From positions 14,051,178 through 14,115,177 of the forward strand of contig CM022671.1 in assembly GCA_012295275.1 (NCBI GenBank): a stretch of 64,000 nt of DNA, written 5' to 3'. Positions 49,922 to 61,349 of the stretch are shown here, piece after piece (position 1 is the first letter of the stretch; the number at the start of each line of letters is the position of its first letter). Source of the stretch: Chrysomallon squamiferum. Taxonomy: Eukaryota; Mollusca; Gastropoda; Neomphalida; Peltospiridae. A program made the translations under genes and the position numbers. A model generated the notes under the pieces. That model was not told the DNA's origin and searched no databases. It was given only the letters and a program-made list of their open reading frames with translations.

Positions 49922-52227
49922 TAGCAATTTTTTTCTATAGTACATTAAATTTTGAAAATAGTGTAGAGAAATTGAAAATTGAAAATTACAGAAGTATGTA
50001 AGATAAATATATCCGACTAAAATATTAAAATCTAAAATGTAACAAAAGTTAAAAACATAACAGACCTTAATTCAGATACTAGAAATTAGAAACCATTTCA
50101 ACTGATAGTTCTCTTCATCAAAAGAGCTGCTGAAAATAATAAATAATAAACCATATTATTAAAAATGAATAAATTATAAAAGTTTAGCTGCAGTAGGTAA
50201 GATTTAAAAAAAAACAGTATGAAGGACACAATCCATACATTCAAATCAGATCGAGTTAAATTTTCAACAAAAATAAAAAAATCACTTAGCATTAATTGGA
50301 AATTGTGGGTATATTTATAAATAATTCAAGAAAGTACTGAAAACAATAGTTTAAGTATGTATTACCATAATTACAATTTATCAAACTGGTACTAAGACAT
50401 TCTATTGTAATGTCAATATCACAAAGAACACTAAGTAATAAAAACAAAAATTCTGTAACATTAATTTTTGTTTGAAAGCCTCATAATTAAGTTTATTTTT
50501 CAGGAGTATAGAGCTTTAGAAATAATTATCAACTGAACTACTGTATTATTATTATTATTATTATTAATATTGCTGTTATTGTTGTAGCCATTTTTGTTTT
50601 ATTCAAATCAAGCTGTAGTACCTTAAATTTTCAAAAATGTACACAAATTTTCAACTAAAAATTCTAGAAGTAAGTAAGATAAATATTTCTGATAAAATAT
50701 TAAAAGCTAAAATGTAACAACAAATTAATAGGCCTTATTTCAGATATTAGAAATTAGAAACCATTTTAACTCAGTTCTCTTTCATCAAAAGAACTGCTGA
50801 AATTATTGCACTGATTTCATTGTTAAAGTAAGAATAAATATTTCTTCAGACTATTTCAATGTTGATATTAATCTGTGTATCAAGGGTTTGTTGTTAAGCA
50901 TAGTCTTCTAAACTGATTAAAATAGAAAATAATAAATAATAAAAGTTTAACTGCAGTAGGTAAGATTTAAAAAAAAAAAACATATTATGGTGGAAATAAT
51001 CCACAAATGCAAATCAGATTGAGTAAAATTTTCAATGAAAATATAAAAATCACTTAGCATTAATTTGAAACTAAGGGTGTATTCATAGATAATTCAAGAA
51101 AGTACTCAAAACAATGGTTTAAGCATGTATTACCATAAATACAATTTATATACCTGGTACTAAGTCATTCTGTTGTAATCTCAATATCACAATATGAACT
51201 AAGTAATAAAAAAAGGATTAAATATTTCTTCAGTCTAATCAAGTGTCTATATTAATATATGCATCAAGAATTTGTTACGCTTATATTTCTAAACTGACTA
51301 AAAGAGAAAATAATAAATAATAAAATATATATTATTAATAATAAGTAAATTATAAAAATTTAATCGGTCATTAAGATTTAAAAGAAAATAAATACAGCAT
51401 GAAGGAAACAATGCAAAATTTCAAATCAGACTGAGTTACAGTTAAAAACATTTAAAAAATTAGCATTGCTTTGAAACTACTGTTCTATTTACATATAATT
51501 CAAGAACCTACTGAAAATAATAGATCAAGTAACTATTATTATGATTACAGTTTATCAGATCCTATGACATTCTATCGTAATCTCAAAAACAACACCTAAT
51601 TTTCACTACCAGAAAGGAGAAATGACAAGCAGGGATATTATAAATTTAAAAATATAAAATAATGACATCAGTAATATTGCACTGCCCGTGATATTACTGA
51701 TATATTGGTGATGATCTCAAATTTGGCAGACGTGTTAGAGATCACCTGCTCAATCTCTAACAGACTTGTCTATTGACTAAACCTGTTAAAAGTTAATTGA
51801 TTTCATTTAGTTAATTTCTTCTTTTACCTGCTTTGTCAAATTTCCTTTTTCTTGGAGTGAATATTTATTTTAAAAATAATGAATTAAAATAATAAATAAG
51901 AATCAAATTAAATTGCATTTAAAAGAACTTTGTTTTTGTGAATCATTCACTGTTTCTGCCAATAGCCGAGCATTGTTTCCAATTGCTGTAATGTTACACA
52001 TTTATTCAGACATTTCTGATTAAATCATTCACATTCTTAAAGTTTTGTTTAACTCATACTTAACTAATCTTTTCACATTATTTGGAAATATAATGTAAAC
52101 TAAGTAATAAAAACAAAACAATTCTGTAACATTAACTTTTATTTAAAAGCCTCAATAAAGCTTATTTTTCAGGAGTATACAGCTATAGGAAATCTAATCA
52201 ACTGAACTACTAAATTATTATTATTAC

Positions 52228-52261
<34 letters not shown>

Positions 52262-52742
52262 TAGCAAATTTTTTCTATAGTACATTAAATTTTGAAAATA
52301 GTGTAGAGAAATTGAAAATTGAAAATTACAGAAGTATGTAAGATAAATATATCCGACTAAAATATTAAAATCTAAAATGTAACAAAAGTTAAAAACATAA
52401 CAGACCTTAATTCAGATACTAGAAATTAGAAACCATTTCAACTGATAGTTGTTAATCAAAAGAGCTGCTGAAAATAATAAATAATAAACCATATTATTAA
52501 AAATGAATAAATTATAAAAGTTTAGCTGCAGTAGGTAAGATATGAAAAACAAAAAAAAATACTATGAAGGACACAATCCATACATTCAAATCAGATCGAG
52601 TTAAATTTTCAACGAAAATATAAAAATCACTTAGCATTAATTGGAAATTGTGGGTATATTTATAAATAATTCAAGAAAGTACTGAAAACAATAGTTTAAG
52701 TATGTATTATCATAATTACAATTTATCAAACTGGTACTAAGA
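49816..52742 (+). repeat. About 2.9-kb segmental duplication, copy 2
   Basis: See copy 1. It starts at a unit acceptor (TTTTTCAG) and includes one complete 1.67-kb composite unit. Confidence 0.8.
51721..51773 (+). ncRNA. Candidate TTTGGCAGACG hairpin, right arm copy 2
   Basis: Same sequence and fold as 48124-48176, inside the recent segmental duplication, so it adds no independent evidence of constraint. Confidence 0.4.
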
Positions 52743-52886
52743 CATTCTATTGTAATGTCAATATCACAAAGAACACAAAGTAATAAAAAGAACAATTCTG
52801 TAACATTAATTTTTGTTTAAAAGCCTCAATAAAGCTTATTTTTCAGGAGTATAGAGATTTAGGAAATCTAATCAACTGAACTACTA

Positions 52887-52917
<31 letters not shown>

Positions 52918-54628
52918 TTTTTTCTATAGTACATTAAATTTTGAAAATAGTGTAGAGAAATTGAAAATTGAAAATTACAGAAGTATGTAAGATAAATATA
53001 TCCGACTAAAATATTAAAATCTAAAATGTAACAAAAGTTAAAAACATAACAGACCTTAATTCAGATACTAGAAATTAGAAACCATTTCAACTGATAGTTC
53101 TCTTCATCAAAAGAGCTGCTGAAAATAATAAATAATAAACCATATTATTAAAAATGAATAAATTATAAAAGTTTAGCTGCAGTAGGTAAGATATAAAAAA
53201 AAAAAAAAATAGTATGAAGGACACAATCCATACATTCAAATCAGATCGAGTTAAATTTTCAACGAAAATATAAAAATCACTTAGCATTAATTGGAAATTG
53301 TGGGTATATTTATAAATAATTCAAGAAAGTACTGAAAACAAAAGTTTAAGTATGTATTATCATAATTACAATTTATCAAACTGGTACTAAGACATTCTAT
53401 TGTAATGTCAATATCAAAAAGAACACTAAGTAATAAAAAGAACAATTCTGTAACATTAATTTTTGTTTAAAAGCCTCAATTAATCTTGTTTTTCAGGAGT
53501 ATAGAGCTTAAGAAAATATAATCAAGTGAACTACTCTATTTTTATTATTATTATTTAGCAATTCTTTTCTATAGTACATTAAATTTTGAAAATAGTGTAG
53601 AGAAATTGAAAATTGAAAATTACCGAAGTATGTAAGATAAATATTTCTGACTAAAATATTAAAATCTAAAATGTAACAACAAATTAATAGACCTTATTTT
53701 GGATATTAGAAATTAGAAACCATTTTAACTCATAGTTCTCTTTCATCAAAAGAACTGCTGAAATTATTGCACTGATTTCATTGTTGAAGTAAGATTAAAT
53801 ATTTCTTCAGACTATTTCAATGTTGATATTAATCTGTGTATCAAGGGTTTGTTGTTAAGCGCAGTCTTCCAAGCTGACTAAAAGAGAAAATAATTAGTAA
53901 TAAAACATATTATTAAAAATGAATAAATAGTAACAGTTTAAATGCAGTCGATTAGATTTAAAAAAATATGTATATATTATGATGGAAATATTCCTTACAT
54001 TCAAATCTGATTCAGTAAAATTTTCAACAATAATATAAAAATCACTTAACATTAATTTGAAACTGTGGGTATAGTGATAAATAATTCAAGAAAGTACTGA
54101 AAACAATAGTTTAAGTATGTATTACCATAATTACAATTTATCAAACTGGTACCAAGACATTCTTTTGTAATGTCAATATCAACTGATAGTTCTCTTCATC
54201 AAAAGAGCTGCTGAAAATAATAAATAATAAAACATATTATTAAAAATGAATAAATTATAAAAGTTTAGCTGCAGTAGGTAAGATTGATGAAAAAAAAAAA
54301 ATAGTATGAAGGACACAATCCATACATTCAAATCAGATCGAGTTAAATTTTCAACGAAAATATAAAAATCACTTAGCATTAATTGGAAATTGTGGATATA
54401 TTTATAAATAATTCAAGAAAGTACTGAAAACAAAAGTTTAAGTATGTATTATCATAATTACAATTTATCAAACTGGTACTAAGACATTCTATTGTAATGT
54501 CAATATCACAAAGAACACTAAGTAATAAAAAGGACAATTCTGTAACATTAATTTTTGTTTAAAAGCCTCAATAAAGCTTATTTTTCAGGAGTATAGAGAT
54601 TTAGGAAATATAATCAACTGAACTACTA

Positions 54629-54668
<40 letters not shown>

Positions 54669-54869
54669 TAGCAATTTTTTTCTATAGTACATTAAATTTT
54701 GAAAATATTATTAAAAATGAATAAAATATAAATGTTTAGCTGCAGTAGGTAATTTTTGTTTAAAAGCCTGAATTTAGCTTATTTTTCAGGTGTATAGAGC
54801 TTTGAACAATATAATCAACTGGACTACTATATTATTATTATTATTGTTATTGTTGCAGCAATGTTTTTC

Positions 54870-56072
54870 TATTTTAGTTTTATTTTTTCTTAAATGAAAC
54901 TGTAGTACATTAAATTTTGAAAATAGTATAGAAAATTAAAAATTAAAAATTATAGAAGTATGTAAGATACATATTTCTGACTAAAACATTAAAATCTAAA
55001 ATGTAAGATAAATGAATCGCAACAACATGATAGAGCTTATTTCGGATATTAGAAATTAGTAACCATTTTAACTGATAGTTATCTTTAATCATTTTATTTA
55101 CTTCTTTTCACTAAAAATAGTAATCTTTGTGTACTTTTAGTGACCCCTATAATAGTTAGAAGTCTTGAGTTATCTTGTTCCTAAAGTAATAACTACTTTA
55201 GGTGTTTCAGTCCATTGGGTGGCAATTTAATCCCCTTTCTCTTGTAGTAAGTTTTCATTGGCCAAATGCAATGCATTAGTGGATATCTTTTCCTTTCTGC
55301 TGTTAGGTACTCCTATTTTTCTGAAATGGGCAGCAGTGTCTAATTCTGAGTTTAAGCAGCTGTTTCCATTACACTGAGTGTGTTAGTATGTTTTCATTAT
55401 TATAGTTACAGTACTGGCGTGTTTAAAATACCCACATAACATCTGCTGTGGATTAATGAATATTTTTAGTATAAAAATAGCCATAATTACAATGTCAGTA
55501 ATTAGGTAGGGTATTTAATATTATTCAACTGGATTGGTTTTAGGGGAGAAAAAATATATCTATATACATATAATTTCTTGTAATAATATGACCACATTAC
55601 ATTAGCGAGGTATCCATGATTTAAAATTTACAACTTTGTCTGATGAGCTGATTTCTAATCCCTGACAAGTATAAATTTTCTTTTATCAATCTTAAACAAT
55701 ATATTTGAGATTTCAATTTGTTTTCCTGAACTCATTCTTTAAGTGCTTTTGTTCACATATATATGTTCATTTCATTGTAATAGATGAACTCTGAAACACT
55801 TTCCATCAATGAATTTCCATTCTTATAGTTTCCATTTTATTCATTAAAGCATGTTCATAACACTTGTTTTTAATTTAATTTATGTTGTTGTTGTTGTTGT
55901 TATTATTATTATTACTACTAGAGAAAATTCAGTTAGCCAAGAATATGTTAATTTTTTTTTATCTAATTTCATCTTTCTGGTTAGAAATAGAAGGTATGTT
56001 AAAGTTTACAAAGCATCACTTTTAAAACTCACTGGAATGATAACTGACTATCTTCTTTTGAAAGAAACTGCA
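54870..56072. other. AT-rich DNA after the array
   Basis: Contains the first copy of the 300-bp duplicated block (55088-55381). The plus frame 55851-56165 has a TTG/ATT-repeat-derived start (VVVVVVIIII) and then a tail with loose internal periodicity (ITDYLLLKETAVSTDHLSKI); no family is recognised. Confidence 0.45.
55088..55381 (+). repeat. 300-bp direct repeat, copy 1
   Basis: Runs from ATCATTTTATTTACTTC to CCATTACACTGAGTGT. It contains the perfect stem CCTAAAGTA/TACTTTAGG (about 55181-55203) with a 5-nt loop. Copy 2 is at 56538-56869. Confidence 0.85.
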
Positions 56073-56151
56073 GTCTCAACTGACCATCTTTCTAAAATCA
56101 CTGTTATGTTAAACGATCAACTTGTTTCTAAAGTCAGTGCAATGTTGAGAC
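56073..56151 (+). other. Foldback hairpin
   Basis: GTCTCAAC (56073-56080) is exactly complementary to GTTGAGAC (56144-56151). Further interrupted pairing (TGAC with GTCA, TTTCTAAA with TTTCTAAAG-region) extends inward. Weaker than the neighbouring 56211-56288 hairpin. Confidence 0.35.
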
Positions 56152-56210
56152 CATCTTCTTTCTGATGCAACGGTATTTTTAAATATCAGTCTTACTGTTT
56201 TCTTTCTCAT

Positions 56211-56288
56211 TTATCTATTTCAGTTCTGTACTGGGAATTCAATGGTGGTGCCCTGTTGTTTTCCTAGCACACAATTAAAAGTAGATAA
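56211..56288 (+). ncRNA. Candidate hairpin, CTGGGAATTC family, copy 6
   Basis: The base TTATCTA (56211-56217) pairs with TAGATAA (56282-56288). The arms then pair through TACTGGGAATTCAA and TTGTTTTCCTAGCAC for a stem of about 33 nt with scattered mismatches and G:U pairs. The loop is about 10-14 nt. Length and shape fit a metazoan precursor microRNA. Confidence 0.5.
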
Positions 56289-56537
56289 TTTAAGCCTGTT
56301 TATTCCTTAGTGCTCTGACTGAGCCATTTCAAAATGCAGTCAGTGTTCTGAGAGTTGTTTGTCAAGTTTTCTCTCTCTTACTCTATTCTGAAATGTCTGT
56401 AAAGTTTTGTTCATTCATTCTATAAAATGTAATATTTTATTAAACTTTTAGTTTTATTTAAGATAATTTAGTTCTTTATAATAAAAACTGGGATCTTATC
56501 CATTCAACTTTCTCATTTTGTGTTCCCCAACTGTATG

Positions 56538-56869
56538 ATCATTTTATTTACTTCTTTTCACTAAAATATGTTACAGAAATTCTGTAAAGATGATTGTTTC
56601 TGAAAAAACAGTAATCTTTGTGTACCTTTAGTGACCCCTATAATAGTTAGAAGTCTCGAGTTATCTTGTTCCTAAAGTAATAACTACTTTAGGTGTTTCA
56701 GTAAATTGAGTGGCAATTTAATCCCCTTTCTCTTGTAGTAAGTTTTCATTGGCCAAATGCAATGAGTGGATATCTTTTCCTTTCTGCTGTTAGGTACTCG
56801 CTATTTTTCTGAAATGGGCAGCAATGTCTAATTCTGAGTTTAAGCAGTTGTTTCCATTACACTGAGTGT
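56538..56869 (+). repeat. 300-bp direct repeat, copy 2
   Basis: Matches 55088-55381 with about a 43-bp extra segment near 56568-56610 and few substitutions. The CCTAAAGTA stem-loop is unchanged. Confidence 0.85.
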
Positions 56870-57139
56870 CCTGCTCAGATTTATTTCACTTTTTGTAAAT
56901 CAGATTTCAAAAATAGATAGTTTATGATATATACCACACCAGTGAATTATGGAATTCTACTCAAAGAGAATGTGAATTAACTGAAGTATAGTGCAGTGGT
57001 CATGTTTTAAAAGTTTTCTCTAGATTCTGTAATAATCTTCTGTTTTAACTTTCTGTGTATCCACACTGATTTGCTGAGATCATTTAAAAATCATTTTACT
57101 ATCCTTCTTTAGCTCGTTCTTTCTTTAATATTGTTCTAC

Positions 57140-57206
57140 AGTAACTTGCTGTTCTGGGAATTCAGGATAACTGCCCCATTCTGTTTTCCCAGAACTGAAA
57201 GTTATT
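57140..57206 (+). ncRNA. Candidate precursor-microRNA hairpin, CTGGGAATTC family, copy 7
   Basis: Best hairpin in the window. The arms 57140-57165 and 57181-57206 pair over 26 positions with about four mismatches and one G:U, leaving a 15-nt loop. Core pairing is GTTCTGGGAA with TTCCCAGAAC; the base is TAACTT with AAGTTA. The close relative at 17445-17508, 40 kb away, has the same loop motif. There is no expression evidence and I do not recognise a known microRNA seed. Confidence 0.6.
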
Positions 57207-57209
57207 AGG

Positions 57210-58182
57210 GAAAACTTTACTTTCACTACAAAGTCTTTTTATTGCTCTTGTGTTTAATTCAGAACACAAGGTACACAATTGAAATTATTAAAATTGTTTA
57301 GTTATCTGTAGCAAACAATGTAAAATGCGTTATAGGCACTACAATAAAAAGAGTAAATTTTGTAAAACCTTGGTTTAGATAACAGAATATACATGTAATA
57401 ACAGTAATTATGTTACACTGTTACACTGAAAATATTTCAATAAATGGCATAACTGAATTTCTTGTTTGTTAATAGTTATGTGTGCACAAATTAATTTACA
57501 ACTTACACAGTGTGATTTTATGAATAACAAATACAAATGGTTTTACTCAATGCTTTTTGATGTGTTTCTGAAATGACAGAGATTGAACATTGAAAGCAAA
57601 TTCATCGACTAGTAGTTTCATTGTTTGGTGAAAGAATACATGCTGACATTAAAGTCACTAAAGTAAAATAAAATTGATCACTGTACATAAAAATATTTTA
57701 ACAGGACTCACAATCTTGACAACAGTCAAAATCTTGGGTCAGTCAGTTGTTAACACAATTTCTGGGATTCATAAACGATACTGCATGAAATGTAATGAAT
57801 AAAACATGAATCAAGTTCAACAAACTGATAACTGGTACTGGGATGATCTTCAAGTCATACTGACAGATATCATAGAAGAAATGAATAGCATTTGTTTGAA
57901 TATACATTTAGGATGGAATTTACAATCAAAGAATAATCAGTGAAGCTATTAAAAGAAGAGAAAAAAGGTATTTTACAAAAGTTAAAATGTTATTTTCAAA
58001 TAGCCCAAATATGATGCACATAAGATGATATATTTAAGTTATTCCAAATTCTATTATTTTACAAATTAAATCAATGGAAAGAAATGGAAAAAACAAATAG
58101 AAACATAGGCTAATTTAGAAAGAGAATCATAAATATATTTCAAGACATTTTCATGTCCATTAACATAAAAGGAAAAAAGATG
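57210..58182. other. AT-rich non-coding DNA
   Basis: No exon or structured repeat recognised. Confidence 0.5.
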
Positions 58183-58339
58183 GATAAATGTTCTGTTAAA
58201 GAGGTTCTATAAATCTGGAGTATTTACTTTTTTCTTCTTTTTTTTCGGTTATCAGGGCAGTTTCATCTAAATACATGATGAATAATGATTTAATGTTACT
58301 ATATTTCATCCATTAAAAAGTATACTGCTGTTTATTAAT
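58183..58339 (+). repeat. Dispersed 160-bp repeat, copy 1
   Basis: GATAAATGTTCTGTTAAAGA through TATACTGCTGTTTATTAA. The direct-orientation partner is at 62774-62935 inside a TRAF intron, with roughly one difference per 10-15 bases. Confidence 0.85.
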
Positions 58340-58419
58340 TATAAATTATTGTCTTCTTTTAAAGACTTCATACAAAACGGATCTTTGATCAATATACATA
58401 AGAAGTTGCCTGAATCATT

Positions 58420-58701
58420 TTGTAATGCCATGTGCAGACAATAAATAACAATCAGATACCAAAAACAAATTACGCCCAAAACAATAAAAAAAAATTAAAT
58501 AAAACCAAAAAGCCTGAATCAGATGCTGTTTTCCAGTGGAGACAATAAAAAACAATTATATAATAAAAGGAAAATTAAAAACAGTAATTAAAATACATAT
58601 ATATATAAATAAATAAATAAAAAAAACTCCCCAAAAATATCAGTTTTAATCAGATACTGTAAAACAATGTAATGTTAAAAATAATTTAAAAAATAAAATA
58701 A

Positions 58702-58742
<41 letters not shown>

Positions 58743-59080
58743 TAATTAGTAAAGTAAAAAAATTAAAATAAATTAATAAAACAAAATAAAAATACAAACA
58801 TAACGGGTGAATGAGATAGTGTAATCCAGTGTGTAGACCACAAATAACAATCAGATACTAAAAGCAAATTAACCCCAACCAAAAATATTTAAAAAAATAA
58901 AAAACAAGAAGCCTGAATCAGATAAGGTAATTCATTGCACAGACATTAAAGAAACAACAAACAAAAAAAAGGGAAGGAAAACAAATAACACCTCCCCTAA
59001 AAAGAAATAACCCAACTGATAACTGATAATAATAATAATCAGATAAATAAAAACCAAAATATTCTTTTTCAGTTTTGTAT
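58420..59080 (+). repeat. Degenerate satellite, relative of 33.7-34.3 kb
   Basis: Units begin near 58425, 58511, 58806 and 58911, with AGCCTGAATCAGAT, GTAGACCACAAATAAC, AATCAGATACCAAAA and CCCC-containing A-rich tails. An (AAT)n tract lies at 58702-58739. Confidence 0.7.
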
Positions 59081-59084
59081 GTGT

Positions 59085-60716
59085 TATTTTTTAAAACAAT
59101 AATTGAAAAGTTTGTTATGACTTAAACTGCTATGTTTTTACAACTATGTAAAAGACAGAATTCATTTTTCTTTATATAAGAAAGTTAAGGCTTCTTACTT
59201 ACAGAAACCAACATGAACACAGATGTGGACATATTGGTGTATTTAGAGGGCTACAAGAATTACCTCCCCTCCAATGATTGCAATAACAGTTTAGCACAGG
59301 TTTCAGTTATGCACAAATCAAAATATTTTATGCTAATTGGGTTCAGTGATATAATCAAAATGTAATCAAATTTAAACTTTGCAATAATTTTGATATGTCT
59401 TGTTTTATCTCCCAACATTTCCTAGTAAAAATGTGTTTGTTGTTGCAAAGTTATGATAAAACAATACGAAGATAGGCACGAAATCACTATTATTTGTCAT
59501 TCACATTTTCTTTCTTTTTATATTTGGGCCGGTTTATTAGAAAACAACAGAAAGGTTTGGATTAATAACACATTTATTCACAATTGTATGAAAAGAATGA
59601 CATAAGAAAAACAATGACTAGAATAACATTAACAAACCATCTCAAAATACATTATTTACAATCCCATCCATGTGAAAGAGCAAGAATTGTTTTTCAGTGT
59701 TAAGATTACTGTGGGAGATTATATTAAAAAGATAACTATACATTTCAAAAAAGCATTTGGTATCAAAACAATTCTTAAACACATTATGCTGAAAACTTTG
59801 TATTTGTAAATGTGAATATGAAAAATTTATTTCAGAAATTGCAGGGGTTTTTTTTGGGGGGGGGTTTCCCATAATCCAACTGAAAGAAGTGCAATACTGG
59901 AAAAATAAAATTTATGTCAAAAACACAAATTTTATGCTTTTAAGTAATCATATCTCTACTTTATTATTTGTTTCTATTATTATTATTATTATTAATACTT
60001 TTCAGCACTTAAACAGTTTTGCAGCATAAAAATGAGTGAACAAAAAGAAAAAGAAATTATAAATTTTGGAAAAATAGTTGAGCCTTCATATTATTGTATT
60101 AAATAATGATGGAGTGAGTACACTGCAATAACACTACATTCTGTTCATGAGCAGCACTAACAATTTATGACACATTAAAATTACCAAACATGACTGATTA
60201 ACTGCCAACATGAAGAGCTAATGAAAGAATATCAAAATGTTTTGCTACTATGCCACTTTCAGATTGTAAACTCTACGATTCCAGTTTGAATGATACATGA
60301 ATACTCTGCAAACACTTGATATGCAACACTTTTAATTTGTAGTTCAAAACAACAAGTAATTCAAATTTCCTATTATAATTCAAAATACTATGATCCAAAT
60401 GAAACACATACGGTTATAATATTTTGCACATTTTCTATTAGCATTTGAACTAATAATCATTCACTTTAAAATACCAAACATAAATAATTTCTTTGTTTTA
60501 TTTTTACAATGTTTTGGTAGCAGCACTAATAACTTTTTTTTTTAAATTATTCCCTGGGTTTATTCAGGCAAAAAAAAAGTTAAAAAAACAACAAAAACTA
60601 AATGGGTGATATGTTCATAGTTGTAGTTCTTTCAGGTACTGAGCTAATTTCTCTTGACTTCTAGATATATGTTATCTAAGTAAACTCAGGCAAACAGATT
60701 ATTACATAAACATTGT
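59085..60716. other. Downstream of the TRAF4-like coding region
   Basis: On the minus strand this follows the TRAF stop codon and probably includes its 3' untranslated region. It contains several AATAAA signals on that strand (plus TTTATT at 60559-60564, 60497-60502 and 59573-59578). The G/T-homopolymer frame at 59642-59872 has no recognisable similarity. Confidence 0.4.
60559..60564 (-). terminator. Possible polyadenylation signal for the TRAF4-like gene
   Basis: AATAAA on the minus strand about 150 nt after the stop codon. Others lie further on (60497-60502, 59573-59578), so the used site cannot be chosen from sequence. Confidence 0.25.
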
Positions 60717-61349
60717 TTACGGCAAGATGAATTTTTTGTTATCCACACAAACTTTGATGATGATTGAGTCATCTTTGATGTAGTCTCTGGTCTTCAGAAT
60801 ATCATGTGACACAAACTTTGGATAACCAAATCCCAGGGATTCAATGTCTTTACAGGGTTTCTGAAAATGCTTCCATGTAGGATCTGGAACAAAACTTTCT
60901 GTGATATTAGCTCTGAAGTCTGGGTCATTGAATTGGTCATACAGTGTAAATGAAACTGGCAGCATGAAAGGCCAGTCTAGGATATTGTCATATTCACCAG
61001 GTAACAGTTTGATATAGGCTGACAGAAACTTCCCTTCTCCTTGACCATTTCCATTAAGAAACACAGACAATGCAGCTTTGTAGCCGAATCGCGATGTGTA
61101 AAATGGCTGACTGACAAGCTCCTTCATACTGTTCTTATAACAAGCTTCTATGTATTTGGCCTTGTAGTTGGAAATCTTCCAGATGAAGGTTCCGTCTGTG
61201 ACATGCGTGACAGCATGCACAGCAGCACACAGTTGGGAAATCTGGTTCTGTTGTTTTTTCACAAGGTTGCACATGAACTGAAGGTGTGTCTTTGTAGATT
61301 CTTCCACATGTTTGTCCATGGTGAAACGTGGGCTCTGCAAAGGATTATA
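60717..61349 (-). CDS. TRAF4-like exon: coiled coil and MATH/TRAF-C domain
   Basis: 211 codons including the stop at 60717-60719, after acceptor TTATTTCAG. The first ~45 residues (HVEESTKTHLQFMCNLVKKQ, then QNQISQL) form the TRAF-N helix. The MATH domain runs from about residue 49 (GTFIWKISNY) to the end (DDSIIIKVCVDNKKFILP). It contains the conserved FYTSRFGYK strand and the LLPGEYDNILDWPF loop. Confidence 0.92.
   Translation of the reverse strand, partial: YNPLQSPRFTMDKHVEESTKTHLQFMCNLVKKQQNQISQLCAAVHAVTHVTDGTFIWKISNYKAKYIEACYKNSMKELVSQPFYTSRFGYKAALSVFLNGNGQGEGKFLSAYIKLLPGEYDNILDWPFMLPVSFTLYDQFNDPDFRANITESFVPDPTWKHFQKPCKDIESLGFGYPKFVSHDILKTRDYIKDDSIIIKVCVDNKKFILP

Larger units (their letters stand above)
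45400..54860 (+). repeat. Amplified array of exon-like units
   Basis: A basic unit of about 650-680 bp repeats, with longer 1.1-1.7 kb composites. Each full unit has, in order: AAAGCTTATTTTTCAG/GAG, an acceptor-like site (46255, 46910, 48575, 49820, 50503, 52173, 52846, 53496, 54588); an (ATT)n tract; AACTGATAGTTCTCTT...AAAGAGCTGCTG; TTAGCTGCAGTAG/GTAAGAT, a donor-like site (about 45935, 46600, 47363, 48960, 50197, 52538, 53188, 54278); and an AAGACATTCTATTGTAATGT segment. Minus frames beginning MLSDFYIFVENLTRSDLNVW recur in each copy only because the units are near-identical. Confidence 0.85.

Noticed and set aside
48861-54379. Five near-identical minus-strand frames beginning MLSDFYIFVENL
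   Set aside because: They are antisense reads of duplicated array units. The similarity is at DNA level, with in-frame poly-F from A-tracts. No known domain.
55851-56165. 104-codon plus-strand frame
   Set aside because: The first part derives from TTG/ATT microsatellites, the rest from an internally repetitive foldback. No homologous domain recognised.
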